A stretch of 24,227 nucleotides of DNA from G039029935 sp039029935. GTDB taxonomy: Bacteria > Chloroflexota > Anaerolineae > Caldilineales > Caldilineaceae. Below the pieces are notes generated by a model. The model had not been told where the DNA came from. It did not search any database and saw only the letters and a program-made list of their open reading frames with translations. How positions within the stretch are numbered: the stretch's first letter is position 1; every line of letters starts with the position of its first letter. The DNA lies in the NCBI GenBank assembly GCA_039029935.1, contig JBCCFC010000021.1, forward strand, positions 1 through 24,227. Direction: 5' to 3'. The position numbers and the translations under genes are program-made. This document shows, piece by piece, positions 8,690 through 16,227 of the stretch.

Positions 8690-9052
8690 TCACGCCGCCA
8701 TCTTCTCCAGTAACGGCGGCGATTGAGGTTGCAATGCAAGCCCCACATTGAGAAAATCGCTAACAGGTGGCATCGTCACAACCTTCATCGTGGCAAGCCA
8801 AAGCTCCTCTGGTAGGTTACGCAAGTGATTCAATGGCACAGTAAGTGGCTGATTTGCATGATGTGCTAGCATCGCCTTAAAACTAATAAAGGTCAGCCCC
8901 ACTGCTCTCGGTGGCTGGTTTGTCGAGAGACCGCTGTCCAATCTCAGTAAAATATTGTCTGCAAGTTCAATGCCTGTGATATGTTCGCTATGTCCAAAGG
9001 AGACATACAGCACATCCGCATCTTTATCATAGTTTGTTTTGATTGTATTCAT
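8690..9052 (-). CDS. DUF2283 family small protein
   Basis: The 120-residue product from ATG 9052 carries the DUF2283 pattern: 'NYDKDADVLYVSFG', then an acidic beta strand 'GIELADNILLRLDSG' and 'AVGLTFISF'. The frame is open further upstream to 9154, but that extension reads into the preceding frame's 3' end and lacks a Shine-Dalgarno sequence, so the internal ATG is chosen; its own upstream AAAGAAAAA is weak. The C-terminal ~55 residues are longer than the DUF2283 core and mostly helical. DUF2283 proteins are often the downstream member of small toxin-antitoxin-like pairs. Here the upstream partner is the broken frame at 9067-9303, which ends 14 nt before this start. The 130 nt downstream to the giant secreted gene hold nothing clear. 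Confidence 0.75.
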   Translation of the reverse strand: MNTIKTNYDKDADVLYVSFGHSEHITGIELADNILLRLDSGLSTNQPPRAVGLTFISFKAMLAHHANQPLTVPLNHLRNLPEELWLATMKVVTMPPVSDFLNVGLALQPQSPPLLEKMAA

Positions 9053-9066
9053 AATTTTTCTTTGTC

Positions 9067-9303
9067 TTAAAAAAATTGAAAATAAGCTGTGATCACAAAT
9101 TTTTCTGTTCGTATGATATTCACATCTGTTGTATGCCAACGATAACGAACACAAACAACCATATGTGAATTATAGTCTGGCAAATCAGGATATGGACGAT
9201 AGTAACGATAGCTATTTGGGTCATATGCATCTTGGCGGCGACGCCCCTTCGGAATCGTTTCTTGTATGTAATCAAAATATGGCTCTACTTCGATTAAACC
9301 ATT
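9067..9303 (-). pseudogene. Broken small gene upstream of DUF2283 (possible toxin-like partner)
   Basis: On the minus strand, codons from 9303 to a TAA at 9069-9067 give 78 residues with clear coding character. These include EPYFDYIQETIP, a Tyr/Pro/Arg/Asp-rich segment 'AYDPNSYRYYRPYPDLPDY', then 'NSHMVVCVRYRWH' and an ending 'KFVITAYFQFF'. The frame has no plausible N-terminal start codon and is blocked by TAG directly upstream (9306-9304). The other two minus frames also read coherently through this point ('NKIEIINV', 'LKLSTFRATIEWFNRSRAIF'), which suggests a frameshift or nonsense mutation in a once longer gene. A His-Val-Val strand and a terminal 'ITAY' strand 14 nt ahead of a DUF2283 gene recall DUF4258-like or RelE-like small toxins, but that is inference. 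A sequencing error is also possible. Confidence 0.45.
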
Positions 9304-9414
9304 CTATTGTAGCCCTAAACGTTGATAATTTCAATTTTATTCCATACCGCTGTATGATTAGGTAAGTGACAGAGATAGCCGATTCAATTTGACAAGGAGC
9401 ACAACACGCAGTAG

Positions 9415-10728
9415 ATGAACACAGAACAAAACTCATTTTGGACATTGCTCAAGATGCGCAACTTCCGCTTACTCTGGGGCGCAGGGTCACTGTCCGCCAT
9501 TGGTGATCAATTCGATTTGCTGGCCTTTCCCTGGCTGGTCCTGCTGATTACGGGCGACCCACTGGCCGTCGGCACAATCATCGCCGTCGGTGGTATCCCA
9601 ACCGTTCTCTTCATGCTTGTGGGTGGCTCGTTGGTGGACCGCTTTGCACCGCGCCTGATCATGCAAATCAGCAATGTGTTGCGCATCCTCATCGGTTCGG
9701 CATTGGCGGCATTGATCTTGACCGGGCTGATTAACCTCTGGATACTCTATTTCTTTGCGCTGATCAAAGGCATCACCGACGCCTTCTACTATCCAGCGCA
9801 ATCAGCCATGCTGCCCAGCATCGTCACCAAAGAGCAGCTACGCCAGTCCAATGCAGTGATGCAGACAACGGCAGAGTTGAGCGGGTTTGTGGGACCAATG
9901 GCCGCAGGTGGACTCATCGCCTTCTTTAGTGGGACAAGCACATTGGCGGCGAACCCTGCGCCCGACCAGACCAGCATGACGGGTGTAGGGCTGGCCTTTG
10001 TGGTCTTAGCCATCGCCTTTGCCGTGTCAGCCCTATTGTTGGCAGTCATGAAATTAGAGCGCAAAGAGACTGTATCATCTACATCGGAGCAAGTAGACAA
10101 TGATGAAGAGAAAAACGACAACATCTTCGCCTCGATTGGCGCAGGATTGCGCTTTGTGCGCGCCGATGCCGCCATGTTCACACTCTTCGTCCTCATTGCC
10201 GGCATTGAATTCTTTGTCCAAGGACCCGTCATCGTCGGCATCCCTGTCCTCGCCAACAATCATCTGCCAGAGGGCGCATTGGCAGTGGGCATTATCACCT
10301 CGGCCTATGCTGCGGGTGCATTGGTGGGCGCAGTGCTGGCTGGCGCATTGCCCGCACCCAACCGTCATCTAGGACCGCTGTTTATGTTTGTCTTTGGCGC
10401 ATCCGGCGTCCTCATGATGCCCTTTGGCTTTATGACCAACACATGGATTGCCGCCGGATTGGTGGTTGTCATCGGTGTGTTGGGTGGCTACAGCAACATC
10501 CTCTTTATGACATGGCTGCAAGGGCGTACTCCGCAGGCAATGATGGGGCGTGTGATGAGCCTGCTGATGGTGGCCTCGATTGGCCTATCACCCATCTCTA
10601 ACGCCCTCTCTGGTGGACTCATCAAACTGAGCTTGGGGTGGGTCTTTGTGGGGGCTGGGCTGTTGATGGCGGTGCTGTGTATGATTGTGGGATTCCGGCG
10701 GGAGATTCGCGAGATGACGATGGCATAG
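9415..10728 (+). CDS. MFS transporter, EntS/MFS_3-type exporter
   Basis: The 437-residue integral membrane protein has about 12 hydrophobic segments in two groups of six, split by a hydrophilic loop (residues ~212-238, with Asp/Glu/Lys-rich VDNDEEKND). The N-terminus 'LLKMRNFRLLWGAGSLSAIGDQFDLLAFPWLV' and the loop after helix 2 (GGSLVDRFAPRLIM, an MFS GxLaDRxGRr-like motif) match the drug/siderophore exporter branch of the major facilitator superfamily. It should use the proton gradient to expel a small molecule across the inner membrane; the substrate cannot be told. An AAGGAG lies 15 nt before the ATG, farther than usual. No regulator is adjacent. It is transcribed toward the convergent phosphoesterase gene. 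Confidence 0.85.
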   Translation: MNTEQNSFWTLLKMRNFRLLWGAGSLSAIGDQFDLLAFPWLVLLITGDPLAVGTIIAVGGIPTVLFMLVGGSLVDRFAPRLIMQISNVLRILIGSALAALILTGLINLWILYFFALIKGITDAFYYPAQSAMLPSIVTKEQLRQSNAVMQTTAELSGFVGPMAAGGLIAFFSGTSTLAANPAPDQTSMTGVGLAFVVLAIAFAVSALLLAVMKLERKETVSSTSEQVDNDEEKNDNIFASIGAGLRFVRADAAMFTLFVLIAGIEFFVQGPVIVGIPVLANNHLPEGALAVGIITSAYAAGALVGAVLAGALPAPNRHLGPLFMFVFGASGVLMMPFGFMTNTWIAAGLVVVIGVLGGYSNILFMTWLQGRTPQAMMGRVMSLLMVASIGLSPISNALSGGLIKLSLGWVFVGAGLLMAVLCMIVGFRREIREMTMA

Positions 10729-10753
10729 GGAATGCATAGAAAAGGATAAACCA

Positions 10754-10805
10754 GTAACACAGATTGGTTATCTGTGACGCAGGTAGGCAACCTGCGATAC
10801 TGTCC
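10754..10805 (+). repeat. 52-bp twin-hairpin repeat, copy 1
   Basis: The element starts GTAACACAGATTGG and ends GATACTGTCC. Hairpin 1 is CACAGAT-TGGTT-ATCTGTG and hairpin 2 is GCAGGT-AGGCA-ACCTGC. It nearly matches copies at 20161-20212 and 23676-23727 in the same orientation. It sits between the convergent MFS and phosphoesterase genes and overlaps the last codons and stop of the latter. Confidence 0.9.
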
Positions 10806-11997
10806 CATCAAACGCACTGAGCGGATACACGCGTTGGTTAACAACACCATCCCGCTGTGTGACAAGCACATACCCAGCAACACCATCATTGTCGCCCAAG
10901 CCTTCTTTCCCCCGCATTCCAGCCCTGCGCACCATCATTTCATAGTGCATATAATGCCCTGAGTCGGGGCTATAGGGATGCGATGAGGCAATTGTGGTCA
11001 CGGTGTAGTCACCCAGATGAATCGTATCACCCGAACGATAGTGGGTGTGACCGACGATGAACCGATTCACACCGAGTATCTCGCTGAATTCGTTCAGTAG
11101 GTCTGCTGTGATAATCCGGCCATTGACCAATGCCGCATGAGTAGATGGCTTCTGCGCACTCCATGTCTCATAGCCCATTTGCGCAAGCCGCTCGTCATCC
11201 CCCCGCTTGCCATAAATCAAGTCTGACAACGTCAATGACACGCCGTCCTGTTTCCCAAGTGAATGACTCATCAGGATATCACCTGCGATACAGATATAGG
11301 GCAGACGCATTCCCCATGCCGCTGATGCTGTATAGAGCCGTTGCGCCTCGGCATAGCCAAAACTGCGCATAAGGTCAAGACGCATGTGGCTATAGTGGGC
11401 GTCGTTCTCGGGTAGACGATCTGCGATAATGGGCGGCAATGTCTGTGCTGTGACCCGCTCCCAATGAACTCGAAAATACTCGTTGAGCGCTGTCTCATGG
11501 CTCTCTTCAAATTCATGATTCCCGTTTAATAAAATTACCGAATCGGGGTATGCTTGTTGAAATTGGAGAATTTCGGTGAGTGCCTGCCAGCTTTTGGTAC
11601 CATTATTGGTGTAATCGCCCAGAAAGACCACAAAGCTGCCCTTGTCAATTGCCCTACTTGTCTGAATTTGATGGATAATGTGCTGTACTGATGCATAATC
11701 GCTATGAATATCGCCAATCACCACAAGGTCGGCCTCTGGCGGGAGAAACACAATATCGCCAATGCGGGTTGGTTCTCGGACATCCTTGAGTGTCTCAATG
11801 CTTTGCGTTTGTGCATGGGCGGTTGGAAGGCTCACATCGTTTGTCAACAGGTCAAACAGCGCATGGCTATCAGCGTTGGCTTCGTTTGTGCTTGCCTCAT
11901 GGCAGATACGCTCAATCAAGGTTTGGCGCAGTTTGTCATCGGCAAAGTTTGTGCGTACATACTGCATGAGATAGTCGTTGCGTTCAATTTCATTCAT
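10768..11997 (-). CDS. Calcineurin-like metallophosphoesterase (PPP-like)
   Basis: The 409-residue protein starts at ATG 11997 with AAGGGGG about 6 nt upstream. It has the binuclear metal motifs of calcineurin-like phosphoesterases in order: GDIHSD (95-100, for GDxHG), GDYTNNG (127-133, for GDxxDRG), GNHE (159-162), 'GDILMSH' (239-245) and GHTH (316-319). The spacing is that of PPP-family protein phosphatases, but the Asp-Arg of GDxxDRG is replaced by Asn-Asn, so the substrate may not be a phosphoprotein. An N-terminal helical extension of ~85 residues precedes the domain. The last ~12 codons (GTVSQVAYLRHR) and the stop lie inside the 52-bp dispersed repeat, so the original C-terminus was probably replaced. 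It is cytoplasmic, with no signal peptide, and appears to be a single-gene unit. Confidence 0.85.
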   Translation of the reverse strand: MNEIERNDYLMQYVRTNFADDKLRQTLIERICHEASTNEANADSHALFDLLTNDVSLPTAHAQTQSIETLKDVREPTRIGDIVFLPPEADLVVIGDIHSDYASVQHIIHQIQTSRAIDKGSFVVFLGDYTNNGTKSWQALTEILQFQQAYPDSVILLNGNHEFEESHETALNEYFRVHWERVTAQTLPPIIADRLPENDAHYSHMRLDLMRSFGYAEAQRLYTASAAWGMRLPYICIAGDILMSHSLGKQDGVSLTLSDLIYGKRGDDERLAQMGYETWSAQKPSTHAALVNGRIITADLLNEFSEILGVNRFIVGHTHYRSGDTIHLGDYTVTTIASSHPYSPDSGHYMHYEMMVRRAGMRGKEGLGDNDGVAGYVLVTQRDGVVNQRVYPLSAFDGTVSQVAYLRHR

Positions 11998-12031
11998 GGA
12001 TTCCCCCTTTTATCTTATTACCATTCGTCGA

Positions 12032-12090
12032 TAGTGTTGCGGATTTAGGGAGTGCTGATTAGGAACGCGTTCCCTAAATCCGCAACACTA
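12032..12090. repeat. 59-nt perfect-arm hairpin between divergent genes
   Basis: Two perfect 20-nt arms (12032-12051, TAGTGTTGCGGATTTAGGGA, and 12071-12090) flank a 19-nt loop. The loop end also forms the palindrome GGAACGCGTTCC (12062-12073). It lies between the divergent phosphoesterase and DUF123 genes, with only 17 nt left before the DUF123 ATG. Perfect arms suggest a recent MITE/REP-type insertion or a conserved structural element. It must also be part of the promoter region of one or both genes. Confidence 0.8.
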
Positions 12091-12107
12091 CACTTATACT
12101 TTACCAT

Positions 12108-12563
12108 ATGGACACAATCACCAATCAACCAGGCACATACATCCTCATCCTAGCACTTGTCAACCCCATCGCCAACCTACAAATCGGTCGCCGCTTGACA
12201 GTCGATTTTGACGCGGGGTTCTATGCTTATGTGGGCAGCGCGCTGGGAGCAGGTGGACTGGCTTCACGTCTCCGGCGTCATATGAAAAGTGCAACCGTCA
12301 TGACCACACGAAAACACTGGCATATCGACTATCTGCTCCCCCACGCACAACGAACAGGCGCACTCATCCGTGCAGAGGATACACGTCTTGAGTGTGCGTG
12401 GGCATCATGGGTCGAAGATATGGCCGAAGAGTGCATAATCGGCTTTGGCGCATCCGACTGCCAATGCTCAGGACATCTTTTCTATATCGGGGCATCACTG
12501 GACGAACCCCAGTTTATCAAACAAGCAACAGACCAACTCCAGACAACCTTCATCACACATTAA
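12108..12563 (+). CDS. DUF123 (GIY-YIG-superfamily) protein
   Basis: The 151-residue protein has the DUF123 layout: 'GTYILILAL' first strand, 'IGRRLTVDFDAGFYAYVGSALGAGGL' (the YVGSA signature equivalent to GIY-YIG), a basic 'SRLRRHM' helix, 'KHWHIDYLL', and a C-terminal 'CIIGFGASDCQCSGHLFYI' with conserved Cys and His. In archaea this domain is often fused to endonuclease III; here it stands alone. Known family members are predicted nucleases or DNA-repair factors without a firm biochemical role. There is no Shine-Dalgarno sequence before the ATG at 12108, and the transcript must start within or just after the adjacent hairpin, possibly as a near-leaderless mRNA. Confidence 0.85.
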   Translation: MDTITNQPGTYILILALVNPIANLQIGRRLTVDFDAGFYAYVGSALGAGGLASRLRRHMKSATVMTTRKHWHIDYLLPHAQRTGALIRAEDTRLECAWASWVEDMAEECIIGFGASDCQCSGHLFYIGASLDEPQFIKQATDQLQTTFITH

Positions 12564-12614
12564 AGAAATGCACACACCTGCCGCCTGCAACTTGCAACCT
12601 GCCACCTTCCCTTT

Positions 12615-12643
12615 TTGACAAAAATTGATGCGTGACTTATAAT
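12615..12643 (+). promoter_or_regulatory. Consensus sigma-70 promoter of the sugar ABC cluster
   Basis: TTGACA (12615-12620) and TATAAT (12638-12643) are both perfect and separated by exactly 17 nt. It reads toward the binding-protein gene whose ATG is at 12727. A promoter this strong should need repression, which fits the operator touching its -10 box. Confidence 0.9.
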
Positions 12644-12659
12644 TTGGAAACGTTTCCAA
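12644..12659. promoter_or_regulatory. LacI-family operator
   Basis: TTGGAAACGTTTCCAA is a perfect 16-bp palindrome with the central CG step typical of LacI/GalR operators. It begins at the base after the -10 box and so covers the transcription start. Binding would block RNA polymerase. The LacI-type regulator encoded at 16228 in the same cluster is the likely binder. Confidence 0.85.
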
Positions 12660-12726
12660 TTTCTACTATTTGGGATACGTCTATATTAAATCCAAATTTA
12701 TATTAAATCCAAACGAGGAGAAAAAC

Positions 12727-14058
12727 ATGAATCGCAAATTATTTATGTTACTCGGTTTGCTGTTGATTGCTTCTCTGGCTATGGCTGCTTGTGCCGCACC
12801 AGCGGCCCCAGCGGGCGGTGATTCTGCTGATAGTGGCGGAGAAATGGCCGATGAGGGCGGTGATGATGTTACATTGACATTGATGTTGGGTTCAACAATC
12901 CGTGAGCATGATCAAGCGGCATTTGATATGTGTGTTGAAACCACTGGCATCGCTGCTGAAATCGTCCAGGGACCAGAAAGCGCGACAGATCGTATTGCAC
13001 TTTACTTGCAGTTCTTTGGCGCACAGGAATCTGAAATCGACATCATTCAGATGGATGTCATCTGGCCTGGTATCTTGGCCGAGCATCTGGTTGACATGAA
13101 TGACTACATGAGCGAAGAAGAGAAGTCAGCTTACTTCTCACGCATCGTCAACAACAACACCGTTGACGGTCGCTTCGTCGGTATTCCTTGGTTCACAGAC
13201 GCTGGTTTGCTTTACTACCGCACCGATCTGCTTGAAAAGTATGGCTATGAGGGTCCACCAAGCACATGGGGTGAGTTGGAAGAGATGGCTGCGGCGATTC
13301 AAGAAGGCGAACGTGCCGACAATCCAGACTTCTGGGGCTTCACATGGCAGGGTAATTCTTATGAGGGTTTGACCTGTGATGCGTTGGAATGGCAAGTAAG
13401 CAATGGTGGTGGCGAGATTGTTGAAGCCGATGGTACAATCAGCATCAACAACCCACAGGCTGCTGCTGCCTTTGACCGTGCTGCAAGCTGGGTTGATACC
13501 ATCAGCCCGCCAGGCGTTGTCACATACCAAGAGGAAGATGCTCGTGGTGTATGGCAAGCGGGCAATGCTGCCTTTATGCGCAACTGGCCCTATGCCTATA
13601 GCTTGGGTAACGCCGAAGATAGCGTAATCGCTGGTAACTTTGCGGTTGTGCCACTGCCAATGGGTGATGGCGACGGCGCACGCCACGCAGACACCTTGGG
13701 TGGATGGCAGATGGCTGTAAGCGCATATAGCGAAAACATCGAGACAGCAGCTGAATTTGCCAAATGTATGTCTGGCTACGATGCACAAAAGATTCGCGCG
13801 ACATTGGGGAGCAACCTGCCAACCATCGGCGACCTCTATCAGGATGATGATGTCCTGGAAGCCAACCCATTCTTTGGTCAACTGTATGACGTATTCGATG
13901 GTGGTGCGGTTGCACGCCCAAGTACTGTCACAAGCGACCGCTACAACGAAGTTTCTACCATCTACTTCACCGAGGTCAACAAAGTGTTGACAGGTGCGCA
14001 GAGTGGTCAGGAAGCGGTTGAGGCGATTGAATCACAGTTGCAGGAAGTTTTGCAGTAA
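12727..14058 (+). CDS. Sugar ABC transporter substrate-binding lipoprotein
   Basis: The 443-residue protein starts at ATG 12727, 6 nt after GAGGAG; an in-frame upstream ATG at 12670 lacks a ribosome site and would spoil the signal peptide. The sequence MNRKLFMLLGLLLIASLAMA is a lipoprotein signal with Cys22 as the lipidation site. A flexible Ala/Pro/Gly/Ser/Asp/Glu linker follows (to ~50), then a family-1 solute-binding fold ('IDIIQMDVIWPGILAEHL', 'GIPWFTDAGLLYYRTDLL', 'PSTWGELEEMA', 'GNAAFMRNWPYAY'). The pattern is closest to trehalose/maltose-type (ThuE/MalE-like) binding proteins, so the ligand is probably an oligosaccharide. It sits on the outer face of the membrane and feeds the permeases encoded downstream. 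Expression is governed by the consensus promoter and LacI operator. Confidence 0.9.
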   Translation: MNRKLFMLLGLLLIASLAMAACAAPAAPAGGDSADSGGEMADEGGDDVTLTLMLGSTIREHDQAAFDMCVETTGIAAEIVQGPESATDRIALYLQFFGAQESEIDIIQMDVIWPGILAEHLVDMNDYMSEEEKSAYFSRIVNNNTVDGRFVGIPWFTDAGLLYYRTDLLEKYGYEGPPSTWGELEEMAAAIQEGERADNPDFWGFTWQGNSYEGLTCDALEWQVSNGGGEIVEADGTISINNPQAAAAFDRAASWVDTISPPGVVTYQEEDARGVWQAGNAAFMRNWPYAYSLGNAEDSVIAGNFAVVPLPMGDGDGARHADTLGGWQMAVSAYSENIETAAEFAKCMSGYDAQKIRATLGSNLPTIGDLYQDDDVLEANPFFGQLYDVFDGGAVARPSTVTSDRYNEVSTIYFTEVNKVLTGAQSGQEAVEAIESQLQEVLQ

Positions 14059-14109
14059 CGTAACACATACACTGCCGTGAACGTTGCTTAGGCATCCTGC
14101 TTAGGCCGT

Positions 14110-14244
14110 TCCACAAAATAAATTACCCACATGCTCGCGGAGTTAGGCAGGGGAACCCTTTGGGTCCTAATGCCGGCGTTCTCATGTACAACCCGCAATA
14201 GAGATTGCTAACTCCGCGTTTCAATGGGTAATTTATTTTGTGGA
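14110..14244. mobile_element. MITE-like 135-bp palindromic element
   Basis: Terminal inverted repeats of 20 nt are perfect (14110-14129, TCCACAAAATAAATTACCCA, and 14225-14244). A second nested pair of 11 nt (CGCGGAGTTAG 14136-14146, CTAACTCCGCG 14208-14218) lies inside, leaving a ~60-nt non-coding core. There is no open frame, so if mobile it is non-autonomous. No obvious target-site duplication was found. It lies inside the ABC operon between the binding-protein and permease genes. Confidence 0.7.
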
Positions 14245-14299
14245 TTAGCCTTAAGCCGTTAGGTGGCAGCGTCGGGCGACAGCCCTAATGACTTACGTG

Positions 14300-14367
14300 A
14301 ACCACAGCATTCACAGAAATCACAGAGTGTCTTTTTCTGTGATTTCTGTGAACGCTGTGGTTTTTTT
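14300..14367 (+). terminator. Long hairpin with T-run, terminator/attenuator-like
   Basis: Arms of 27 nt (14300-14326 and 14336-14362) pair with a single mismatch around a 9-nt loop, and the right arm runs into seven T residues (14361-14367). The right arm includes TCTGTGATTTCTGTGAA. On the plus strand this is a strong intrinsic-terminator shape. It lies between the binding protein and the first permease, so it should let the binding protein be made in excess and may protect its mRNA 3' end. It could also be another repeat-type insertion. Confidence 0.7.
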
Positions 14368-14453
14368 ATGTGGTTAACGATGTTTAGAGACGGAAGATTG
14401 GTCCATTGGGCCAACCTAGATTGCTTAATACGATACATTTCGGAGGCAAACCG

Positions 14454-15374
14454 ATGGCGGCTGAGTCATTGAGTCTACCAAAATCTACAAAGAAGCGAGT
14501 GAGTGCCAATGCAAGGCGCATTGAACGCTTGGCGTGGCTATTTCTACTGCCAACCATCATCGTGGTGGTGGGTGTGGCATTTTATCCCCTAGCAAATACC
14601 ATTTATGTGACATTTTTCGAGGCCAAGTTGGGCAGTGCCAAAGCATGGGAATATGTTGGCTTTAAGAATTACACCAAATTACTGGGCAGTTCGCAATGGT
14701 GGGAATCCGTCTGGGTCACAGTTCGCTTTAGCTTTGTCTCTGTGCTGCTTGAACTGGTGCTGGGTTTAGGCATTGCGCTGGTGGTCAACAGTCGTTTTCC
14801 GGGCCGAGGGATGCTGCGCACAGCCATGCTTGTGCCTTGGGCCATTCCCACTGCGGTGTCATCACAGATGTGGAATTGGATGTATAACGATGTATTTGGT
14901 GTGATCAACGATCTATTTTTCCGTGTGATTCCCATTCTGGAGAGAAAGATCGCATGGACAGCGACACCCGAATTGGCACTCTGGGCATTGGTGGCGGTAG
15001 ATGTATGGAAAACAACACCGTTCATGGCACTGCTCCTGCTGGCGGGTCTTCAGTTGATTCCACAGGACCTCTATGAGGCATCCGCGGTGGATGGGGCTAG
15101 TGCATGGCGGCAGTTCGTGTCAATTACACTCCCACAACTTCGAGGTCCTATTGTGATTGCCCTGATCTTCCGTACGCTGGATGCGCTGCGTGTCTTCGAA
15201 TTGTTCTGGATTATGACCAAAAATGTAGACACAATGGCGACCCTCAACCGCAAAAACTTGGTTGATTTTCAAAAGCTGGGGTATGGCTCGACCATCAGCG
15301 TCGCCATCTTTGTCGTGATAGGTATATTTGTGGTGCTCTATGTGACATTGGCAATGCGAGATGAGGAGGTGTAA
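14454..15374 (+). CDS. Sugar ABC transporter permease, MalF/ThuF type
   Basis: The 306-residue inner-membrane protein starts at ATG 14454, with GGAGG 7 nt upstream; an in-frame ATG at 14406 is open but has no ribosome site. About six transmembrane helices are visible ('LAWLFLLPTIIVVVGVAFYPL', 'FSFVSVLLELVLGLGIALVV', 'LALWALVAVDVWKTTPFMAL' and others). The cytoplasmic EAA loop that docks the ATPase is present as 'LYEASAVDGASAWRQFVSIT' followed by 'LPQLRGP'. This is the BPD_transp_1 fold of the carbohydrate uptake-1 family. Its stop lies 3 nt before the next permease start, so the two are co-translated as a heterodimer. No ATPase gene is in the cluster. Confidence 0.92.
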   Translation: MAAESLSLPKSTKKRVSANARRIERLAWLFLLPTIIVVVGVAFYPLANTIYVTFFEAKLGSAKAWEYVGFKNYTKLLGSSQWWESVWVTVRFSFVSVLLELVLGLGIALVVNSRFPGRGMLRTAMLVPWAIPTAVSSQMWNWMYNDVFGVINDLFFRVIPILERKIAWTATPELALWALVAVDVWKTTPFMALLLLAGLQLIPQDLYEASAVDGASAWRQFVSITLPQLRGPIVIALIFRTLDALRVFELFWIMTKNVDTMATLNRKNLVDFQKLGYGSTISVAIFVVIGIFVVLYVTLAMRDEEV

Positions 15375-15377
15375 ACA

Positions 15378-16223
15378 ATGGTCGGTTCAAAACGAAACAT
15401 TGGTGTCAGCATTCTTTTTTGGCTGGTTGTACTGCTGATTGCCATCTATACACTCTTCCCATTTTACTGGGCACTTGTTTCGTCCTTTACACCAGCAAGT
15501 GACCTGTTTAATACGCCAGTACGCTATATTCCTGAGCGGCCAACATTTAGTTCGTACATGGTTGTCTTCCAAAATGAGGATTTCCGTCGTGCGCTATGGA
15601 ACTCCGCCTTTGTGTCGATCATCACAGTCGTTTTGTCGTTGTTAATCGGCTCTCTGGGCGCCTATGCACTGGGACGGCTCAATTTTCGTGGTAAAACACT
15701 CGTCATGTATACCATTCTATCTATGACCATGTTCCCCGCGATTGCCATTCTTGGTTCGCTCTTCACAATGGTTCGCTCACTGGGCATCTATAACACGCCT
15801 TGGGCCTTAATTCTCACCTACATGACCTTTACACTGCCCTTCACCGTCTGGGTGTTGACCAACTTTTTCCGCAGTCTACCCATGGAATTGGAGCAGGCTG
15901 CCTATGTAGATGGGGCAACGCCCTTTCAGACCTTTTATCTGATTTTACTGCCACTTACAGCACCCGGGTTGGTGACGACAGGATTGTTGGCATTCATCAA
16001 CGCATGGAACGAGTTCCTCTATGCACTGACCTTTACGGTCGGTGATAAGGCGCGCACAGCCCCCGTCGCCATTGCCAACTTTAGCGGTGAGCAGGATTTT
16101 GAGATTCCTTGGGGTGACATCATGGCTGCGGCCATCGTCGTTACAATCCCGTTGGTTGTGTTGGTGCTGATTTTCCAACGCCGCTTGGTAGAAGGTCTCA
16201 CCGCGGGCGCGGTCAAAGGTTAA
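15378..16223 (+). CDS. Sugar ABC transporter permease, MalG/ThuG type
   Basis: The 281-residue partner permease is preceded by GAGGAGGTG about 7 nt before ATG 15378, inside the end of the previous gene. It has six hydrophobic helices and an EAA loop 'LEQAAYVDGATPFQTFYLIL' followed by 'LPLTAPG'. The typical MalG-class helix 'AFINAWNEFLYALTF' comes next. The C-terminus 'FQRRLVEGLTAGAVKG' matches the usual G-x-x-x-GAVKG ending of this family. With the preceding permease it forms the translocation channel for the sugar delivered by the lipoprotein. The LacI regulator gene starts 4 nt after its stop, so both are in one transcript. Confidence 0.93.
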   Translation: MVGSKRNIGVSILFWLVVLLIAIYTLFPFYWALVSSFTPASDLFNTPVRYIPERPTFSSYMVVFQNEDFRRALWNSAFVSIITVVLSLLIGSLGAYALGRLNFRGKTLVMYTILSMTMFPAIAILGSLFTMVRSLGIYNTPWALILTYMTFTLPFTVWVLTNFFRSLPMELEQAAYVDGATPFQTFYLILLPLTAPGLVTTGLLAFINAWNEFLYALTFTVGDKARTAPVAIANFSGEQDFEIPWGDIMAAAIVVTIPLVVLVLIFQRRLVEGLTAGAVKG

Positions 16224-16227
16224 ACCA

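Noticed and set aside
9129..9365. 78-codon plus-strand frame opposite the broken gene
   Set aside because: It has no recognisable domain or ribosome site, and the minus-strand reading of the same DNA has much more protein-like character.
12062..12073. GGAACGCGTTCC as a second LacI-type operator
   Set aside because: It lies inside the hairpin repeat, differs from the operator at 12644, and is better explained as part of that palindrome.
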